This document shows positions 12,925 to 34,883 of a stretch of DNA of 64,000 nucleotides, piece after piece. The notes beneath the pieces were generated by a model. The model searched no databases. It was not told where the DNA came from and worked only from the letters and a program-made list of their open reading frames with translations. This DNA is from Antennarius striatus. Its lineage: Eukaryota > Chordata > Actinopteri > Lophiiformes > Antennariidae. Location: positions 14,175,501 to 14,239,500 of the forward strand of contig NC_090784.1 of NCBI RefSeq assembly GCF_040054535.1. Reading direction: 5' to 3'. The stretch's first letter is position 1, and every line of letters begins with the position of its first letter. Position numbers and translations under genes: made by a program.

Positions 12925-14175
12925 TCCCTCTCTTGGGTTTGGTCTTGGCGTGGTGAGGGGGCTTGTATGTTCCAGTGACCCTGGAGAGCGATACCGTCGG
13001 GAGCTTGCTCCTGGTAAGGTCACCCATAGCGGGCCCGTCTCCAGGTTAGGTTCGGACAAACAAAGACCCCAGCGTGTCGGCACGCTGTGAGATGGCAGCC
13101 CCACCAGCCGACTATCCTGCAGAGGGCTAACAATACCCAGGAGAAACCACTTTGTAATAAAACTGACCAGAAAATGAAGCCAGACTGCTCAACATGATAA
13201 CGGACCCCAGCCTGTCCCCGACCAATGAATATGGATCAACCTTCATCGTATTACACGTATCGCCACATGGAATGTCCAGATACTTCTTCGCCCTGGAGCT
13301 GCCACTCTGCTGTCCCGAGAACTCTGCCGCTATAACATCACCCTGGTTGGACTCTGTGAAGTACTATGGCAAGGCAATGGTGAAAAAACAGAGAAGCAGA
13401 GCGTGGCAACACTGACCACCGCCTGCTGGTGGCCCAGCTTAAGTTAAAGCTGCTAGCCAACCAGCATACCATGACTCAACCTCGACTGGACTCCTCCCTA
13501 CTCAGTGATCCAAACATCACCACTGAGTTCAGTTGCTCCATCTGCCGCACCTTTGATGCCCTGGCCACTGACAAAGTGACGGACTGGCAGACCCTCAAGG
13601 ATAGTATCATCCAGTCAGCTCATGATGTCCTTGGATGCTCCCAATCCTCCCCCTAAAAGCCTTGGATATCGGAGAAGACACTCCATATCATCAGCTGGCG
13701 GCACCAGGCCAGGCTCCAAGGCGACCTGACCGAGTACCAGTGACTGAACGACCAGCGCAATGTGGTCATAGCTGAGGACAGGGAGAAGTTCTAGCAAGCA
13801 GAAGCTGAACAAGTCCGCGGCTTGGTGCAGCAGACGCTCCTGCACCAAGCTTGCAATGGCCAACACATAAAGCCAGTCCTGGTGAAAGACTCTGATGGCA
13901 ACATCATAAAAACTGAAGCAAACCGCCTCGCTGGAAAGAGCATTTCAGCCTGCTTTGCAGCACAGCTCAACCCCAGCTGATCCACCCATCCTTGCGGCTG
14001 CAAACACCACAGTCCCGGGCGATGCCTGCAGTACAGATCCGATCACACCCGAGGAAGTCAAAGCCATTCGGAAAAACTTAACAACAGGAAAGCCCCCAGC
14101 ACCTGTTCAGTAATGGCTGAGATGCGAAAACCTGGCTGTGACGGTATTGTTGAGTGGCTTACCACATCTGTATTG
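12925..14175 (+). mobile_element. RTE-like LINE relic (5' UTR, endonuclease start, linker)
   Basis: A GC-richer island begins TTGGCGTGGTGAGGGGGC, a LINE 5'-UTR-like stretch. From about 13,245 shifted frames read RIATWNVQ, RPGAATLLSREL and YNITLVGLCEV, the opening of an apurinic-type endonuclease (ATWN motif). Around 13,400-13,650 it reads TDHRLLVAQLKLKL, typical of the end of the endonuclease. The linker ends with LNNRKAP and GCDGIVEWL before truncation. Much of the endonuclease and all of the reverse transcriptase are missing, and stops interrupt the frame, so it is inactive. Confidence 0.75.
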
Positions 14176-14384
14176 TAAGTAGACGACTTTTTGCCATGTT
14201 ATCCACAAACATTCAAAATTGAGTGTCTCACACTGCTACATTTTAAAAAAGCAAAGAAGACACTTTAACCTTAATTTTGAGCTTGTCTGTCAATTTGATG
14301 ACTCAAAGTAATGAATAAAAAAAAATCACATGGCAAGAAGCACTCCTGAACCCATGATAACAGGAGTTGATTAAAGGTCCAATA

Positions 14385-14509
<125 letters not shown>

Positions 14510-14618
14510 GTGGGTTAAAATTCATGCTCAAGGAGGGAGAGGCAGTATACAGGTCATATTCCACAGCAATATAACTACACATCAGGGAACTCTAGCCATC
14601 CGTAAGCAGTATGTAAAC

Positions 14619-23593
<8,975 letters not shown>

Positions 23594-23994
23594 GCTGATG
23601 TATAAATGAGATAGCGTACTTCAATATCGCCCTGGGAAAGAATTAAGATGTACCAACTCACACAAAATCTGTGAACCAAGCTATCTTAGATTCATCAATT
23701 CCACTCATGTTTAATTTCATGCACCCAGGCTATCCTGATACCTATGACAACATTATGTGTGTCCAATCATGAAAGCTCACTTCCATAAAGCATAAACAGC
23801 TGAATGTGTGGGTAAAGATATAGATTATTACATTAAATGAAGACTCATCCATGAAATGTGAACTTAATTATGAATGCAGTGTACACAGTATAAAACAAGG
23901 TTTTCCATGTAATGGTACTAATAGTTGTCTGAACGGTTGTCACAAACAAAGCTCTAGCATAAGTTTAGTCAGGAAAACTAAATTTTTATTTTAT

Positions 23995-24419
23995 TTAAAT
24001 TAATTATTTTATTTACGGTAATTTGAACGTTTATGAACCCTTCCCAGACTGATATTAAACCACCTCATATCAGTCATACATTTTCCCCACACTCTTTAGC
24101 TTTTCCCTTCAGGGGTTGGCACAGCGAATTAGGTGCCTCCATCTAACCCTGTCTTCTGCATCCTCTTCTCTCATACCAACTACCTTCATGTCCTCTTTCA
24201 CTACATCCATAAAACTCTGTTTAAAGCACTTTTATATTAAAGAAAAGTGTTTCTTTAATACACCGAAGTGCGCTGTGTTCTGTGAGTCTCGGAATGCAAC
24301 GCACTTCCAGATGCTGTCAGCCAATAGCATGCGCGTACGGTATCGCGTGACTACCTACTAAAAATCTGTGATGTAGTGAAGCCGTGCATCTCGAAGCTCA
24401 AATAAGCGAGGGATTACTG
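23995..24419 (-). mobile_element. Tigger-like MITE interrupted by an RTE 3' end
   Basis: MITE sequence (TTTACGGTAATTTGAACG, then ATATTAAACCACCT) runs to about 24,098. It resumes at about 24,215 with CTGTTTAAAGCACTTTTAT and ends GCGAGGGATTACTG before TA. The interruption is an RTE tail. The left MITE terminus is missing. Confidence 0.7.
24098..24214 (-). mobile_element. RTE retrotransposon 3' end nested in MITE
   Basis: CTTTTCCCTTCAGGGGTTGG, CACAGCGAATTAGGTGCC and CCAACTACCTTCATGTCC match the reverse complement of the ends at 52,506-52,861 and 58,500-58,650. The insertion is only about 117 bp, so strongly 5'-truncated. Confidence 0.75.
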
Positions 24420-25309
24420 TATAGTGTTTATACTTCCTATATTGCATTAAAGGAACCCATAGTCCTGAGGCGTTGCTATTTCTTCAACTTCTGCTGCCGT
24501 GCAAGGCCCGGCATTAGCCTCTCTTCAACAACTCTCTAAAACAACAATATCCTCATATCTCTGCAAATGTTGAAGGTCAAAGATCTCCATTGGCCACTGC
24601 AGCATATTTAGTTTGCTGCATTTGTTACCCTGATTTTATTGCATCTCTCCAGGCCATTTCTGGCTAGTCATTGTGATTGTGCTGACCAATTCAGAGATAA
24701 GCCTTTCCAAGTTTTCTCTCTTGTCCATAACATTGCATCTCTCAACTTGCTGGCACCCTCACCACATTGCATTTGCATTAAGCCACTGCTGGCTCATCCA
24801 ACAGGAGAGTTCTCAAGACTGTGTTTCTGGGGAATAGCCCATCTGACCCGCTGTTCTTGAATCACTTGTCATCTACTCTTGCTGGCTTTTAGTTTTCATT
24901 GAAGTTGATACTTCATTGCTAGGTTAAGTGCTACCTTGGAGACCACTAGGCTGTTGTGAAATGTAAGTCTATTTGCTTCATTTTATGAGTATATATTTAT
25001 TGCATTGCTCAGTGCAAAAAATTCTACTCCTACTTACGTTAATCGCTAGCCTCTCCTGAGTGAAACCTTCTTTGGTGTTATACCAAATGTTAGACATAAT
25101 TGAAATCTTTGTCCATTTTGTCTTGAAAAGTGATCTTGACAATATAAACCCCTTTCTTTTGCAGCAAAGTTTTAATGATTATGTTTGTATATTTATCAAC
25201 TATAAAATTTCATCCAAATGTGTCAATTTAATTTATGTTTTTCGTAAATTCTTTTTCAATTTCTCCAACTTCAAAGAAGAAATAATGATTGTTAACTCAT
25301 CTGGATAGA

Positions 25310-25337
25310 ATATAAGAGTTATATATAACTCTTATAT
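25310..25337. repeat. Perfect 28-bp palindrome
   Basis: ATATAAGAGTTATA is followed at once by its exact reverse complement. A related CTTATAATATAAGAGTG stretch follows. Confidence 0.9.
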
Positions 25338-25472
25338 ATCTTATAATATAAGAGTGTAAGAGAATATAAGAGTCAATGAATATTGTTAATTTTGGAAGGC
25401 TGTTTTTTACAACTCAGAAAGTCCAAGTCTGTCTGAGTCTGAAATGAGGCATGAATACTCTTTTGAGTTATG

Positions 25473-25500
25473 GACACACACACACACGCACATGCGCACG

Positions 25501-25540
<40 letters not shown>
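25473..25540. repeat. Compound (CA)n microsatellite with CGCA interruptions
   Basis: CA units are mixed with GCACATGCGCACGCACGC and continue as pure CA. Confidence 0.95.
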
Positions 25541-25542
<2 letters not shown>

Positions 25543-25630
25543 CTTGCGCACGCGCAGAAGGTGTGTGTTAAGAAACCCTTTTTATTAGACTGATAGGATA
25601 TCAGTCCAGTAGGTTAGACCTTTACGATAT

Positions 25631-25655
25631 GACCAAACTCACGGTGAGTTTGGTC
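25631..25655. repeat. Perfect hairpin, 12-bp arms, 1-nt centre
   Basis: GACCAAACTCAC at 25,631-25,642 pairs with 25,644-25,655. Confidence 0.9.
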
Positions 25656-26146
25656 CTTGCTGAGGTAAAAGTTGCCCCCTATTACATCAGAAAGCAACTA
25701 CTGAACCACTAGAGGCTTTCTAAATTTTCACACAGCACATGATGCTTAATTAATTCAGCAGAAATGTCGGAAAAGTGGAGGTTAAGGTGAGCAGTGTTAC
25801 TGCTGCAGTTCTTATCACAGAGCCCCATTTATTGTGGAAGTATACAGAGATTTACAAAATGCCAGGATGTTAAAATTTATTCCAGAGAGGAAGACCTGGC
25901 CAGACACTGGTTGACTCACTAGTTAAACTTAAAGAATTTGAATGAATGCTTTTATAAATTTTTTATACGTGGTAGTAAAACAACAAACAGAAAAACAAAC
26001 AAGGCCATTTAAAGAAGCCAAACAACAGTAACAATAGTCAAAGAATAAAAAGAATAAATAAAGAATAAAAACAAAGGGATAAAAATGTGGTTTTGAAACG
26101 TGAGATGGACTCTGGGGTAAACCACATTATTACTAATGATTGCGAC

Positions 26147-26182
26147 GTTCCACTGTGGTCCGTAATGATTCCACAGTGGAAC
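26147..26182. repeat. Perfect hairpin, 12-bp arms, 12-nt loop
   Basis: GTTCCACTGTGG at 26,147-26,158 pairs with 26,171-26,182. A TAATGATT phrase occurs both before the stem and in the loop. Confidence 0.85.
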
Positions 26183-26499
26183 CATTATTGTTGTTATTGT
26201 TACTGGGCCAAAAAAAACAAACAAAAACTTGATTGTTGCTGTAGCCATAATGTTCACTTGAATATCTGCTGTGACAAAAAATTCACTCAAGAAATGTCGG
26301 TTTACTTATTTACTGTTTACGTCAACAGAATATGATCATTTCATACCAACATGAACTTGTATTCCTGTAGGTTTTGTGTTACTTCAGACAGCTCTGTTGT
26401 TTGTTTCCTGGTCTAGAAGATCAGTCTCCTCCAAATGACCACATTACCTGGTTATGGTTCAAGTCATCTGAATTGTGTTCATTCTACTTATTCTTCTTA

Positions 26500-27290
26500 A
26501 ACATCATTCACTCTGTCTTCCATCCTCCGCACTCTTTTTTCCACAATCAACAACTGTTCAAACCAGTGGACACTATCTCTTAGTCTTTTACTTTGGAAGA
26601 GCAATAACTTTCTGCACTTCTTCAAATGCAAAATTTCCTCCAGTGCAACCTCCTGCCCTGTTCCACATTTCACCTCTCCTGAAATGACACAGCTCACTCT
26701 CACCACTTTTTTCAAAATTCAATTTCTCCACCTGCCCTTTTGACCCTATCCCATCCTCATTTGTCAAAACATGTCTCCCCTACATCACACCACTTATCCT
26801 AGTTTATTTTCAAGTTTATTTATTTTTATATAGCCCAGATTCACAAACAATGTCTCCTAGACATCGTCAACTCATCACTCCTTTCTGGTACTGTCCTCAC
26901 TGCCTTCAAACCTGGACTGGATCATGAAAACCTGGACATCTACAACCTCCCATTCATCACCAAAATTTTTGTAAAAAATCTGTCGCAAGTCAACTCAAAC
27001 ACCACATCTAATCCTTTCAGCTCTTGGAGATATTCCAATCTGGATTCCGCACCCATCACAGCACAGAAACAGCACTAATTAAAGACACCAAAGTCCCTCT
27101 GCTTGCTTCAGACTCTTTCTCCCTCTCCATGTTCCTCTTCCTTGACCTCAGCGCCACCTTTCACACAACAGATCACTTCATTCTGCTCAACCACTTAGAG
27201 TACACCATCAGCATAGCTGGTTCAAACTTCATCAATAGATTTCAATATATTTCCATTAATAACTGCTCTTCCTCCTGAGATGGATTGTCT
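26500..27290 (+). mobile_element. L2-like LINE relic with reverse-transcriptase start
   Basis: Frame-shifted pieces read RLFSTINN and FFKIQ near 26,530-26,720. From about 26,865 they read IVNSSLLSGTVLTAFK, then FQSGFRTHHSTETALIKDTK and SMFLFLDLSATFHTTDHFIL. The HSTETAL and LDLSAAFDTVDH-type motifs are RT domain blocks of fish L2/Maui-type LINEs; here the catalytic D of AFD is changed (TFHTTDH). A TTCAAGTTTATTTATTTTTA-type repeat interrupts it at about 26,813-26,850. Confidence 0.7.
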
Positions 27291-27294
27291 TGCC

Positions 27295-28375
27295 AGTCTC
27301 CTGCCTGGACACCAAACTGTCTTTTTTAGAGCATAGCTTTTGTTTGATTAAAGGTCTGGTAGAGACCAGTACTTTTAGACAAGCAGATGTTCATTACACT
27401 AAATCCAGCAGACCTCCAGAACTATATGAAAAATGTAAGGATATTGTGAGTATACAAAAAATGTAATACTGTACCACCAAAAGACAGTGAGATGGGCAGA
27501 AAAGATGTTAGTACATTACATAAATGTAACGGGCAATGTCATAGTTTTGAAATAGCTCAAAGTTATTGTGTTAGTTTGATGTACTAAACAGAGTAGGTTC
27601 AAAGCTAACCTGAAGCGCTTTATTACATGTCTCTGAACAGACTTTAGTATGAACTGTTGGTTAAATAATTTCAACAATGCAAATTAATTCCACTGTATCT
27701 ACTTTTCACTGGGCCCTTGAGCCTGGAGTCTACCATTTAGAACAAAATAATTATACATCAGCTCAGTATTTTTTGCAGTTATACCATTAACTATTAATGA
27801 AGCTATTATCACATTACTATACTGTATTTAACTTGTCTGAAACTTGACTTGACAAATTCCCACATTTTATGTCCCACAGGCTTAAATATTCAATATCAGA
27901 TGCAATAAATTCCTATTTAGGACTGCTTGTTTTAATTTATCACTATATAATTAATTTGATGGTTGATTCTTCATTATTTTCTATCAACTCTTATTCTCGG
28001 ATTTATTGTTGTTACTGAAGTCAATGTGATGGTACCAGACAGTCATTAGTAAAAGCATCTCTTTTTTCTCAGGTCAGCGTTTTTATTTGCAATTTAAAAA
28101 CCTCTCACCTCCATTCTTCTGTCCAGTGGTTCAAGACACAAGGACCAATGAAAACATAAAAAATAAAATATGCACCATATCTTCCCCAGTCTTACAGAGT
28201 GTTAATGACTGGAGTGGAGAATGATTTATTCTTTGTATTTAAAGGGCTTGTTTGGTTTATATAATGAATCATAGACCACAGGGACTTTGTAACTTTGAAA
28301 AACCTTGGTGCAACCTGGACATAGTGATGACCCCATGGTCATCAGGATTTTTGGGTTATATAATCTGACACCCTA
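27295..28375. other. Intergenic stretch without recognisable gene
   Basis: AT-rich; nothing supported. Confidence 0.55.
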
Positions 28376-28414
28376 ATTGTCTAATTGTCTATCTACACAC
28401 ATATATGCACGCAT

Positions 28415-28528
<114 letters not shown>

Positions 28529-28668
28529 TCCTCAACCTACGAACACACATGGTTCCGAGAGTCATTATTTATGAAGTTTTTATAAAATTTCAATTTGATT
28601 TCAACTTTATTTAATGTCAATCTATAATCACCATTTGAGGTTTTTTAAATGCCATTACTACTCTAAAT

Positions 28669-28704
28669 TTAGCCTCTATGGGGGGGGGGGGGTTTAGAGG
28701 CTAA
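28669..28704. repeat. Hairpin with a G13 run in its loop
   Basis: TTAGCCTCTA (28,669-28,678) pairs with TAGAGGCTAA (28,695-28,704). The 16-nt loop is T, thirteen Gs and TT. Confidence 0.9.
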
Positions 28705-28819
28705 GCCAAGCTTTAAGCCTCTGAGGTTTTCCACCACACTTACTGTACATAACATGTTTATGCATTTTCTTGTAATGAAAAGTCCAACACGCCACTTTAT
28801 GCTTGATTATTCTGTTATA

Positions 28820-29179
28820 CAGTGTGCTCTCTTTACTCGCGGTTAATGTGTTCCAGAAACCACATGCGAATAACGAATTCCACGATCTAGCGACAAACTA
28901 TTTATCTTATTATTTACGGTAATTTAAACGTTTATGAGCCCTCCCCATACTGATATTAAGCCACCTTCTATCTGTATTACCTTTCCCCATACTCTTATAG
29001 ACTGTTTAAAGCACTTTTATGTCTCACAGAAGTGCGCTGCATTCCGAGACTCAAGGAACATAGCACACTTCCGGATGCCATCAGTCAACGGATTGCACGT
29101 AGATATCATGTGACTACCTACTAAATATCCGCGAGCTGAGGTTGCTCTTGTTGATGCACGAATGCACGAGGGATGACTG
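28820..29179 (-). mobile_element. Tigger-like MITE, complete copy
   Basis: It is 360 bp and flanked by TA on both sides. The ends are CAGTGTGCTCTCTTTACTCG and CACGAGGGATGACTG. It is in reverse orientation to the copy at 38,348-38,700. Confidence 0.8.
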
Positions 29180-29639
29180 TATTTCCATTTTCCAAGTTTC
29201 TCAGTTCACTCATCCAAAAATCAACATTCAGCAGTCAAAAAACTTGATGCTTCCGGTTAAACACCGAACCCGGACAACGTTGGTTCCTACATCATTTAGT
29301 TCCTACAGGGGGACAATCCCGTCAATAATTTAAAAAACATAAAATAACAGGCAGGTTGCGACAGGGTTTTCTTACAGAAAGCCTTTAGCCTTCATTGCTG
29401 GTACTAACTTACAGCCTGACCTGAATTGTCAGCAGTCTGGATGTTCGTAAATGCTCCCATGCACATAAATACATTGTGCATTCATTCCTGCTTACAGGCT
29501 TGCAGAGATGTGGATAAAATTACAAAACACTGCAAATTAAAAATTTTTTTTTTTTAAATGTAAAAAATGATTCGGGGACAAGAACTCAGACATCATAACC
29601 ATTTAACAGAACATGTTTTTGGCATTCCCATTTAATCTG

Positions 29640-29905
29640 CCGATGAGTTCTTCAAAGTCAGAAAGACATTTTCATCACGTGGTGTGGACACGGAGAAAAG
29701 GATGCAGCTCCTGCTGAGATCAGTCACAAACCTGACCGAGATACAGAATCCAACAGGATACTTTTAGAGATACACTGACTGCTTTCACACGTTTTGCAAC
29801 AGACCTCAGGAATAGTCACAACATCTAAATTCTGTGTTGACAGTGTGTCACATGAGCTGCTGAGGCTTCCTTTGAGAAGGTAAAGATTTTACCAGACAAA
29901 TCTAA
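29640..29905 (-). pseudogene. Pentraxin relic A (equivalent to exons 2 and 3 of the intact gene)
   Basis: On the minus strand an AG acceptor at about 29,905 leads into LSGKIFTFSKEASAAHV. The intact gene has LSGKMFTFPQQSNTAHV here. A 2-bp insertion then breaks the frame. In the shifted frame the sequence continues TLSTQNLDVVTIPE. Further on, ILFSVSTPRDENVF matches ILFSMSTSSSANTI of the intact gene and soon ends at a stop. The second half of exon 3, the last exon and the signal exon are not found nearby. It is a decayed duplicate of the pentraxin at 43.7-45.3 kb, in the same orientation. Confidence 0.8.
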
Positions 29906-30560
29906 AAAACACACAAACAAACAATACTCAAGTTAATGAATAAATCCATTAGATAGCACACTTGACATTATATTTAGGGATACAACTGTCCCCACTCTTC
30001 ACACATAGAGACACTCATACCCTGTTACATAATTACCTTTTTTGTAAAAATACAAATGTAATTGTCATGATTAAAATGATACTAAAAAGTAATAAGAGTA
30101 GTTAGACATTTGCCACAGTTGCAATCTTATAGTTGTTTCATGATCCTACTAATTAAAGAGAAGACAACAAACTGGATATATTTACATGTAATTGTAGCTT
30201 TGATGCTGTCAGCATCATGAAGAGAAGCACGAGATCTTCTGAAGCATAGACTAACAACCAAGTTGCCATTGATTTGCATGATAGCACCTGACACAACATA
30301 CAGTACTGTACAATACTAGTAGAAAAAGTGCAGCATGTTAGGATCCTATTTTTATGTCAGTCTGAAGAGGCTGTGTGCCATGGACGGAGTCATTCCTGGA
30401 AACACCATGATAATTACTTCATAGTTTAAATTTCTTTCTTCAGAACGTCTCCATTTTAGCAGACTTAATATGAATAGAAAATGTTTGTGTTAAGACTTTG
30501 AGTTATGATTTCTGAAAATCTCTTCATGGGGAAATGTTATTGGATTTACTGACTCTTAGT
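29906..30560. other. Intergenic stretch without recognisable gene
   Basis: No pentraxin signal exon or other element could be recognised upstream of relic A. Confidence 0.5.
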
Positions 30561-30567
30561 GCTGTTT

Positions 30568-30835
30568 TTGTCACGACCCGGCGCGGGGTCTGCCCCCAGT
30601 CTCGCGCTGGGTTTCCCGCGGCGCATATCCCACACTTGCGTCCAATCATCCCAGACACACCTGCCACCGTTTTACCCCTACCCAGCGTCAGATCCACTGT
30701 GTTTGTCGCCAGTTCATCCTGACTCCTACCTTGACCCCGGATTGTATTTGGACCCCGACCTGCCTGCCTGGACCCGTATCAGAACTCTGCTTTTTCCCCG
30801 TGCTCCTGTCTTAGTCCTGACAGTTTTATCTGTGA
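30568..30835 (+). repeat. GC-rich dispersed repeat, unclassified
   Basis: A sharp GC-rich island (GACCCGGCGCGGGGTC, then TTGACCCCGGATTG, TTTGGACCCCGACC, GCCTGGACCCG) lies in AT-rich surroundings. Its phrasing resembles widespread teleost repeats of LTR or retroposon type; class unresolved. Confidence 0.45.
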
Positions 30836-31290
30836 CATTACATAAACACAGTCAGCGAGAGCTGTTTAGTTATGATGATAAAGGAGGTTGAAGTACATTT
30901 ACCAAACATAAATAATTAAGATAAATAAGGAAATATTTTTTAAAAATCACTGCATATAAAAAAGGATAATCACTGCAATGGAAATTGTGCATACACATTC
31001 ATACAAAACTTTTGGCTGATGTCAGAGAACATTCCATGCATTTTGTTCACACCTGCGCTCTGAAAAATAAAGTTGTTTAAAATCTATTTTGCTGAGATCC
31101 TAAAAGTAATAATGGCAACAATTGATAAAATCATCTTTTTCAACATACAACACGTACAACAAATGACATAGCCCATATGAAGGTATCCAGTAGTGCAGAT
31201 TCAGATTCAGAGTAAAAAAAAAAAAAGATAATCAGAGTGAGGCAGAGGAATGCGCAAAGGTTGCTAAAGTGACCAGTGTTGTAAATTGCT

Positions 31291-31319
31291 CCTATTATCA
31301 ACATCATGTTGATAATAGG
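31291..31319. repeat. Perfect hairpin, 14-bp arms, 1-nt centre
   Basis: CCTATTATCAACAT at 31,291-31,304 pairs with 31,306-31,319. Confidence 0.92.
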
Positions 31320-31697
31320 TGCACCATCAGTGCACCAAAACTGACGTATAGTATGTGAGATGACTTGAAGTAGCTGCAGCCACAGCTACCATACTGCAGC
31401 CATAGCTGCCAAAGGCATTTTATCAGAACAGTGGTGTAACAATTAGAGTAGCATACATGCAATAGACATTATAATGCTAAAAATAATGCAAAACTGACCC
31501 AGGGCCAACAGACCATGATTTTGAACAGTGACCTACATGAAGACCAATTAAGGGAATTTTTCTAAATGTTGAACCAAAGCAGTTATGCACTGGACTGAAA
31601 TATGCCAAAAAACAATCACATGAAAACAAAAAACATCAAAATAACCTTTTAATGAATTGAAACTTTATGTTGAAACTGTATTGTAGATAGATAAATA

Positions 31698-31829
<132 letters not shown>

Positions 31830-32351
31830 TTTATTAATCCCGGATTAATAATGAAAGGTTTCTGTTATTGAAGATAAAAATATCATTGCCACCAGTGTAT
31901 GGCATCCAGAAATTTGAGAAATTTATTGAATAACATAAATCTGTCTGTAAAACTGTTCTTGACAGATACCCTGGTAATGTAATTGGTGTAAATGTGAGAC
32001 AAAGGAACTACAAATAACATAAAAATTGTACATTTTGTACCATATGGCTATAAATGCGTCAATACAATGCTCTATAGGTATCCCATCAGCAGCCGCTGGG
32101 CATACATGTGAAAAATCACAGTTTGGACAACTTGTGCATTGGCAGGAGCGGAATGGCAGGTGTGGAATTACAGGGAAGTTAATATGTATAACCAGGAGCA
32201 AAAAAATTAATCAGATGATCGAGAAGAAAGGAGGGGAGGCGGATCTAGCAGCTGTTGCAGTGACATTCTGATGCCTTAAGAAGAATATGTAGCAGATATT
32301 CTGCCACAAGTACAACAGCCAGTCAAAGAAGTGCTGTTATCTAGCATAGAA

Positions 32352-34515
32352 CAGTGGGCCCGTTTCACAAAGGCAGGGTTAACATACCCTGAGGTAAACC
32401 TGTGGTTCTGGGTTGATTTACCCTGAGTTTTCCAAACTCAGGGTAAATCAGGGTTTCACAAAGGCTGTTCAGGGGTAGTTTAAGTAACCCAGGGTAGATT
32501 GACCCACAGTTTAGCAGGTGCTACAACACTATAAAAAGCCATCATCAATGGAGCCCCGATTCGACGATTCACCATGACGACGGACCAGACGTGCACCGCA
32601 ACACTCAATGGCAGTCGGAGTACAGATTTTAATTTATGTATATGAAGACTTTGAGGACACTTTCAGAAGAAAGAACAGCGTTGCAGCTGCAAAGAAGAGC
32701 GAGATGTTGTGGGAGTGAATTGCTGCTCCACTCACAGTAAAAATACGTAGGTAAACGGCTTCAATAATAGTTTATTAATTTATTTTATTTAGGTGTGATC
32801 CAGCGGGGGGAGAAGCGCACGTCAGCAGCTGAGAATGAAGTATAAAAACATTGTTCGCACAGGTCAGACTTCTGCATCATGTCACTAGGGATCCTCCTCA
32901 TCCTCATTGTGTTTGACATTGTACAGTAAATATTAAGTGGACGTTTGACTGTTCAGTTCTTTTATTGCCAACACAATGCTCTTTTCATGCACATAAATGC
33001 GCTCTCATCTATATCAGGTTCTGTTCAATAAGGAAATATATTTAAACGTTTTATTGTTATGTAAATAAAACAGTAAATTGGCATATGCACGTTACAAAAA
33101 CAGCTGAGAAGGATATTCACACCATTGCGTACACCTATAATATATAAGAACTGAAATCAAGAGCTGACATGTAGCTCGTTTGATACAGTAATAGCCAAAA
33201 CTGCTTTAGTTCTTACATCAGTGGCTGTGACATTGTACTGCTTATAACCGCTTTAAGGTATTCCAAGTTTTATTTTCTGTCTGTTTTAGTCACATGATAT
33301 ACACAGGAGTTAATAATTGATAAAAAGAAAAAGAAATTAACAATAAATTGGAGAAAACAAAGGTGGTCTAATATTTGATGTCACTGATTGTTCTCTTCCC
33401 ACTGCTTCACATTGTGGTGGAATACAGAGTGTGACATTTATCCTCTACTGAGGTATTAACAAATTCTCATCCTTTTTTAACAGAGCATGGATGGACAGTA
33501 GCAGAAGGGTCCCAAATGTTTTAATGTCCTCCTCATGTATTCCTATATATCTGCTGAAGAAGTTTATAGAATTTACTTTCTAAAAAAGTACAGAAAATAG
33601 AAACGGTTTACTAGGACCTCCAGATTAGGAGGACAGATCTGGACATTGAAATACTGGAGCACAAGTTAGAGGTGGGTTATGGTCACAGGTGAATCATGTT
33701 AACTATTAGAATGTTAAGTATTGTAAAGATACAAAAACTAACTTTGTATTTGTCAGAAATAAAGATGACCACAGGAAATGTGTATTGTATGTTTTTATTC
33801 CCCGCTGTGATGGTGGTGATGGTGACTCTGAAATGATTCTGGCAGATGCTGACTGTTACTGCTCTGCCGTCCTGGATAGCAGGAATCATCCTGAGGTGTC
33901 GTCGGCTCTCTCCTGTAATGTATAGTGGATTCAATAGACTGGATTACACAATGAAGACAAGTGAATTATTGTGCAAATCTTTAGGTTACTGACCACGTTA
34001 CAGTAAGCTGCTCAGGTAAGACCATATATCCAAGAGTCAGGAACAGACCCAGACCTCCACATCAGAAATGTAGTCGGAAGCATCACATGATCTGGACATA
34101 TGTTTGTTTGTCTATGATGCAGATTTTAACATGTTGAAACAATGTTCAGTCTACAAGTACCTTGATGGGAATGTGGTACCATCTGTGCAGCCAATTACAT
34201 TGGGAAATCCTAAAAGAAATTAAAGTTAACAATCCAATTTTGAGGTTGTAGCACAATGTCATTAAGAGAATATCATTTGAAATTCATTTATCAGATTTCT
34301 ACATCATTCACCTTCAATCCTGTGGAACTCCTCCTTGATGCTTCTGACAGGTTTATCTCCAGGGAAATAGAAAAACTGGGGTAAAAGTTTCAAGGCGAGG
34401 CGCACTGAGCATCTCTCACATTGTATAGACAAACTACCGTTTGCGAATAAAAAATAAAAACTGACCGGAGCACTACACACAGCACTGCTGCAGATGTGAG
34501 AATGGATCAGGTCGT

Positions 34516-34546
<31 letters not shown>

Positions 34547-34765
34547 ATGGCTCGGGACGTGACTCGGTACCAATCATAAAGGGAACTGTCTGGATATGAC
34601 TGGACATCTGAGCGCGATATTAAAAAAAATCTCTGTGAATTAATGAGGAAACTCCATCAAGGGGCTCCACGTCAAATGGACATGCCAAGTTTGCCTCTAA
34701 AATACGGAGTTATATATAAAACCTTACTGAATCAATCCATGATTTACTTAAACAAATAACACACT
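32352..34765 (+). mobile_element. PIF/Harbinger element relic (element 2)
   Basis: The left end reads GGGCCCGTTTCACAAAGGCA followed by GGGTTAACAT, the usual opening of fish Harbinger elements. On the plus strand at about 32,625-32,740 it reads YEDFEDTFRRKNSVAAAKKS, like the Myb-like partner protein. On the minus strand at about 34,190-34,030 pieces read FPNVIGCTDGT, QIMCDA and ISDVEV, landmarks of a DDE_4 Harbinger transposase with many breaks. A 30-bp stretch at about 34,730-34,760 is repeated in Harbinger element 1 at 41,340. The right terminus was not found, so the end is approximate. Confidence 0.65.
34515..34546. repeat. (GT)n microsatellite
   Basis: Short GT run. Confidence 0.95.
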
Positions 34766-34826
34766 CATATTGTTTTACTGCGACTGCAGAAGAACTGCAG
34801 CTAGTTTTAGCTCATTTCCTGCACTC

Positions 34827-34829
<3 letters not shown>

Positions 34830-34883
<54 letters not shown>
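34830..34883. repeat. (GT)n with a GCGCGCGC segment
   Basis: A GT run grades into GC repeats at about 34,872-34,882, giving alternating purine-pyrimidine DNA throughout. Confidence 0.95.
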
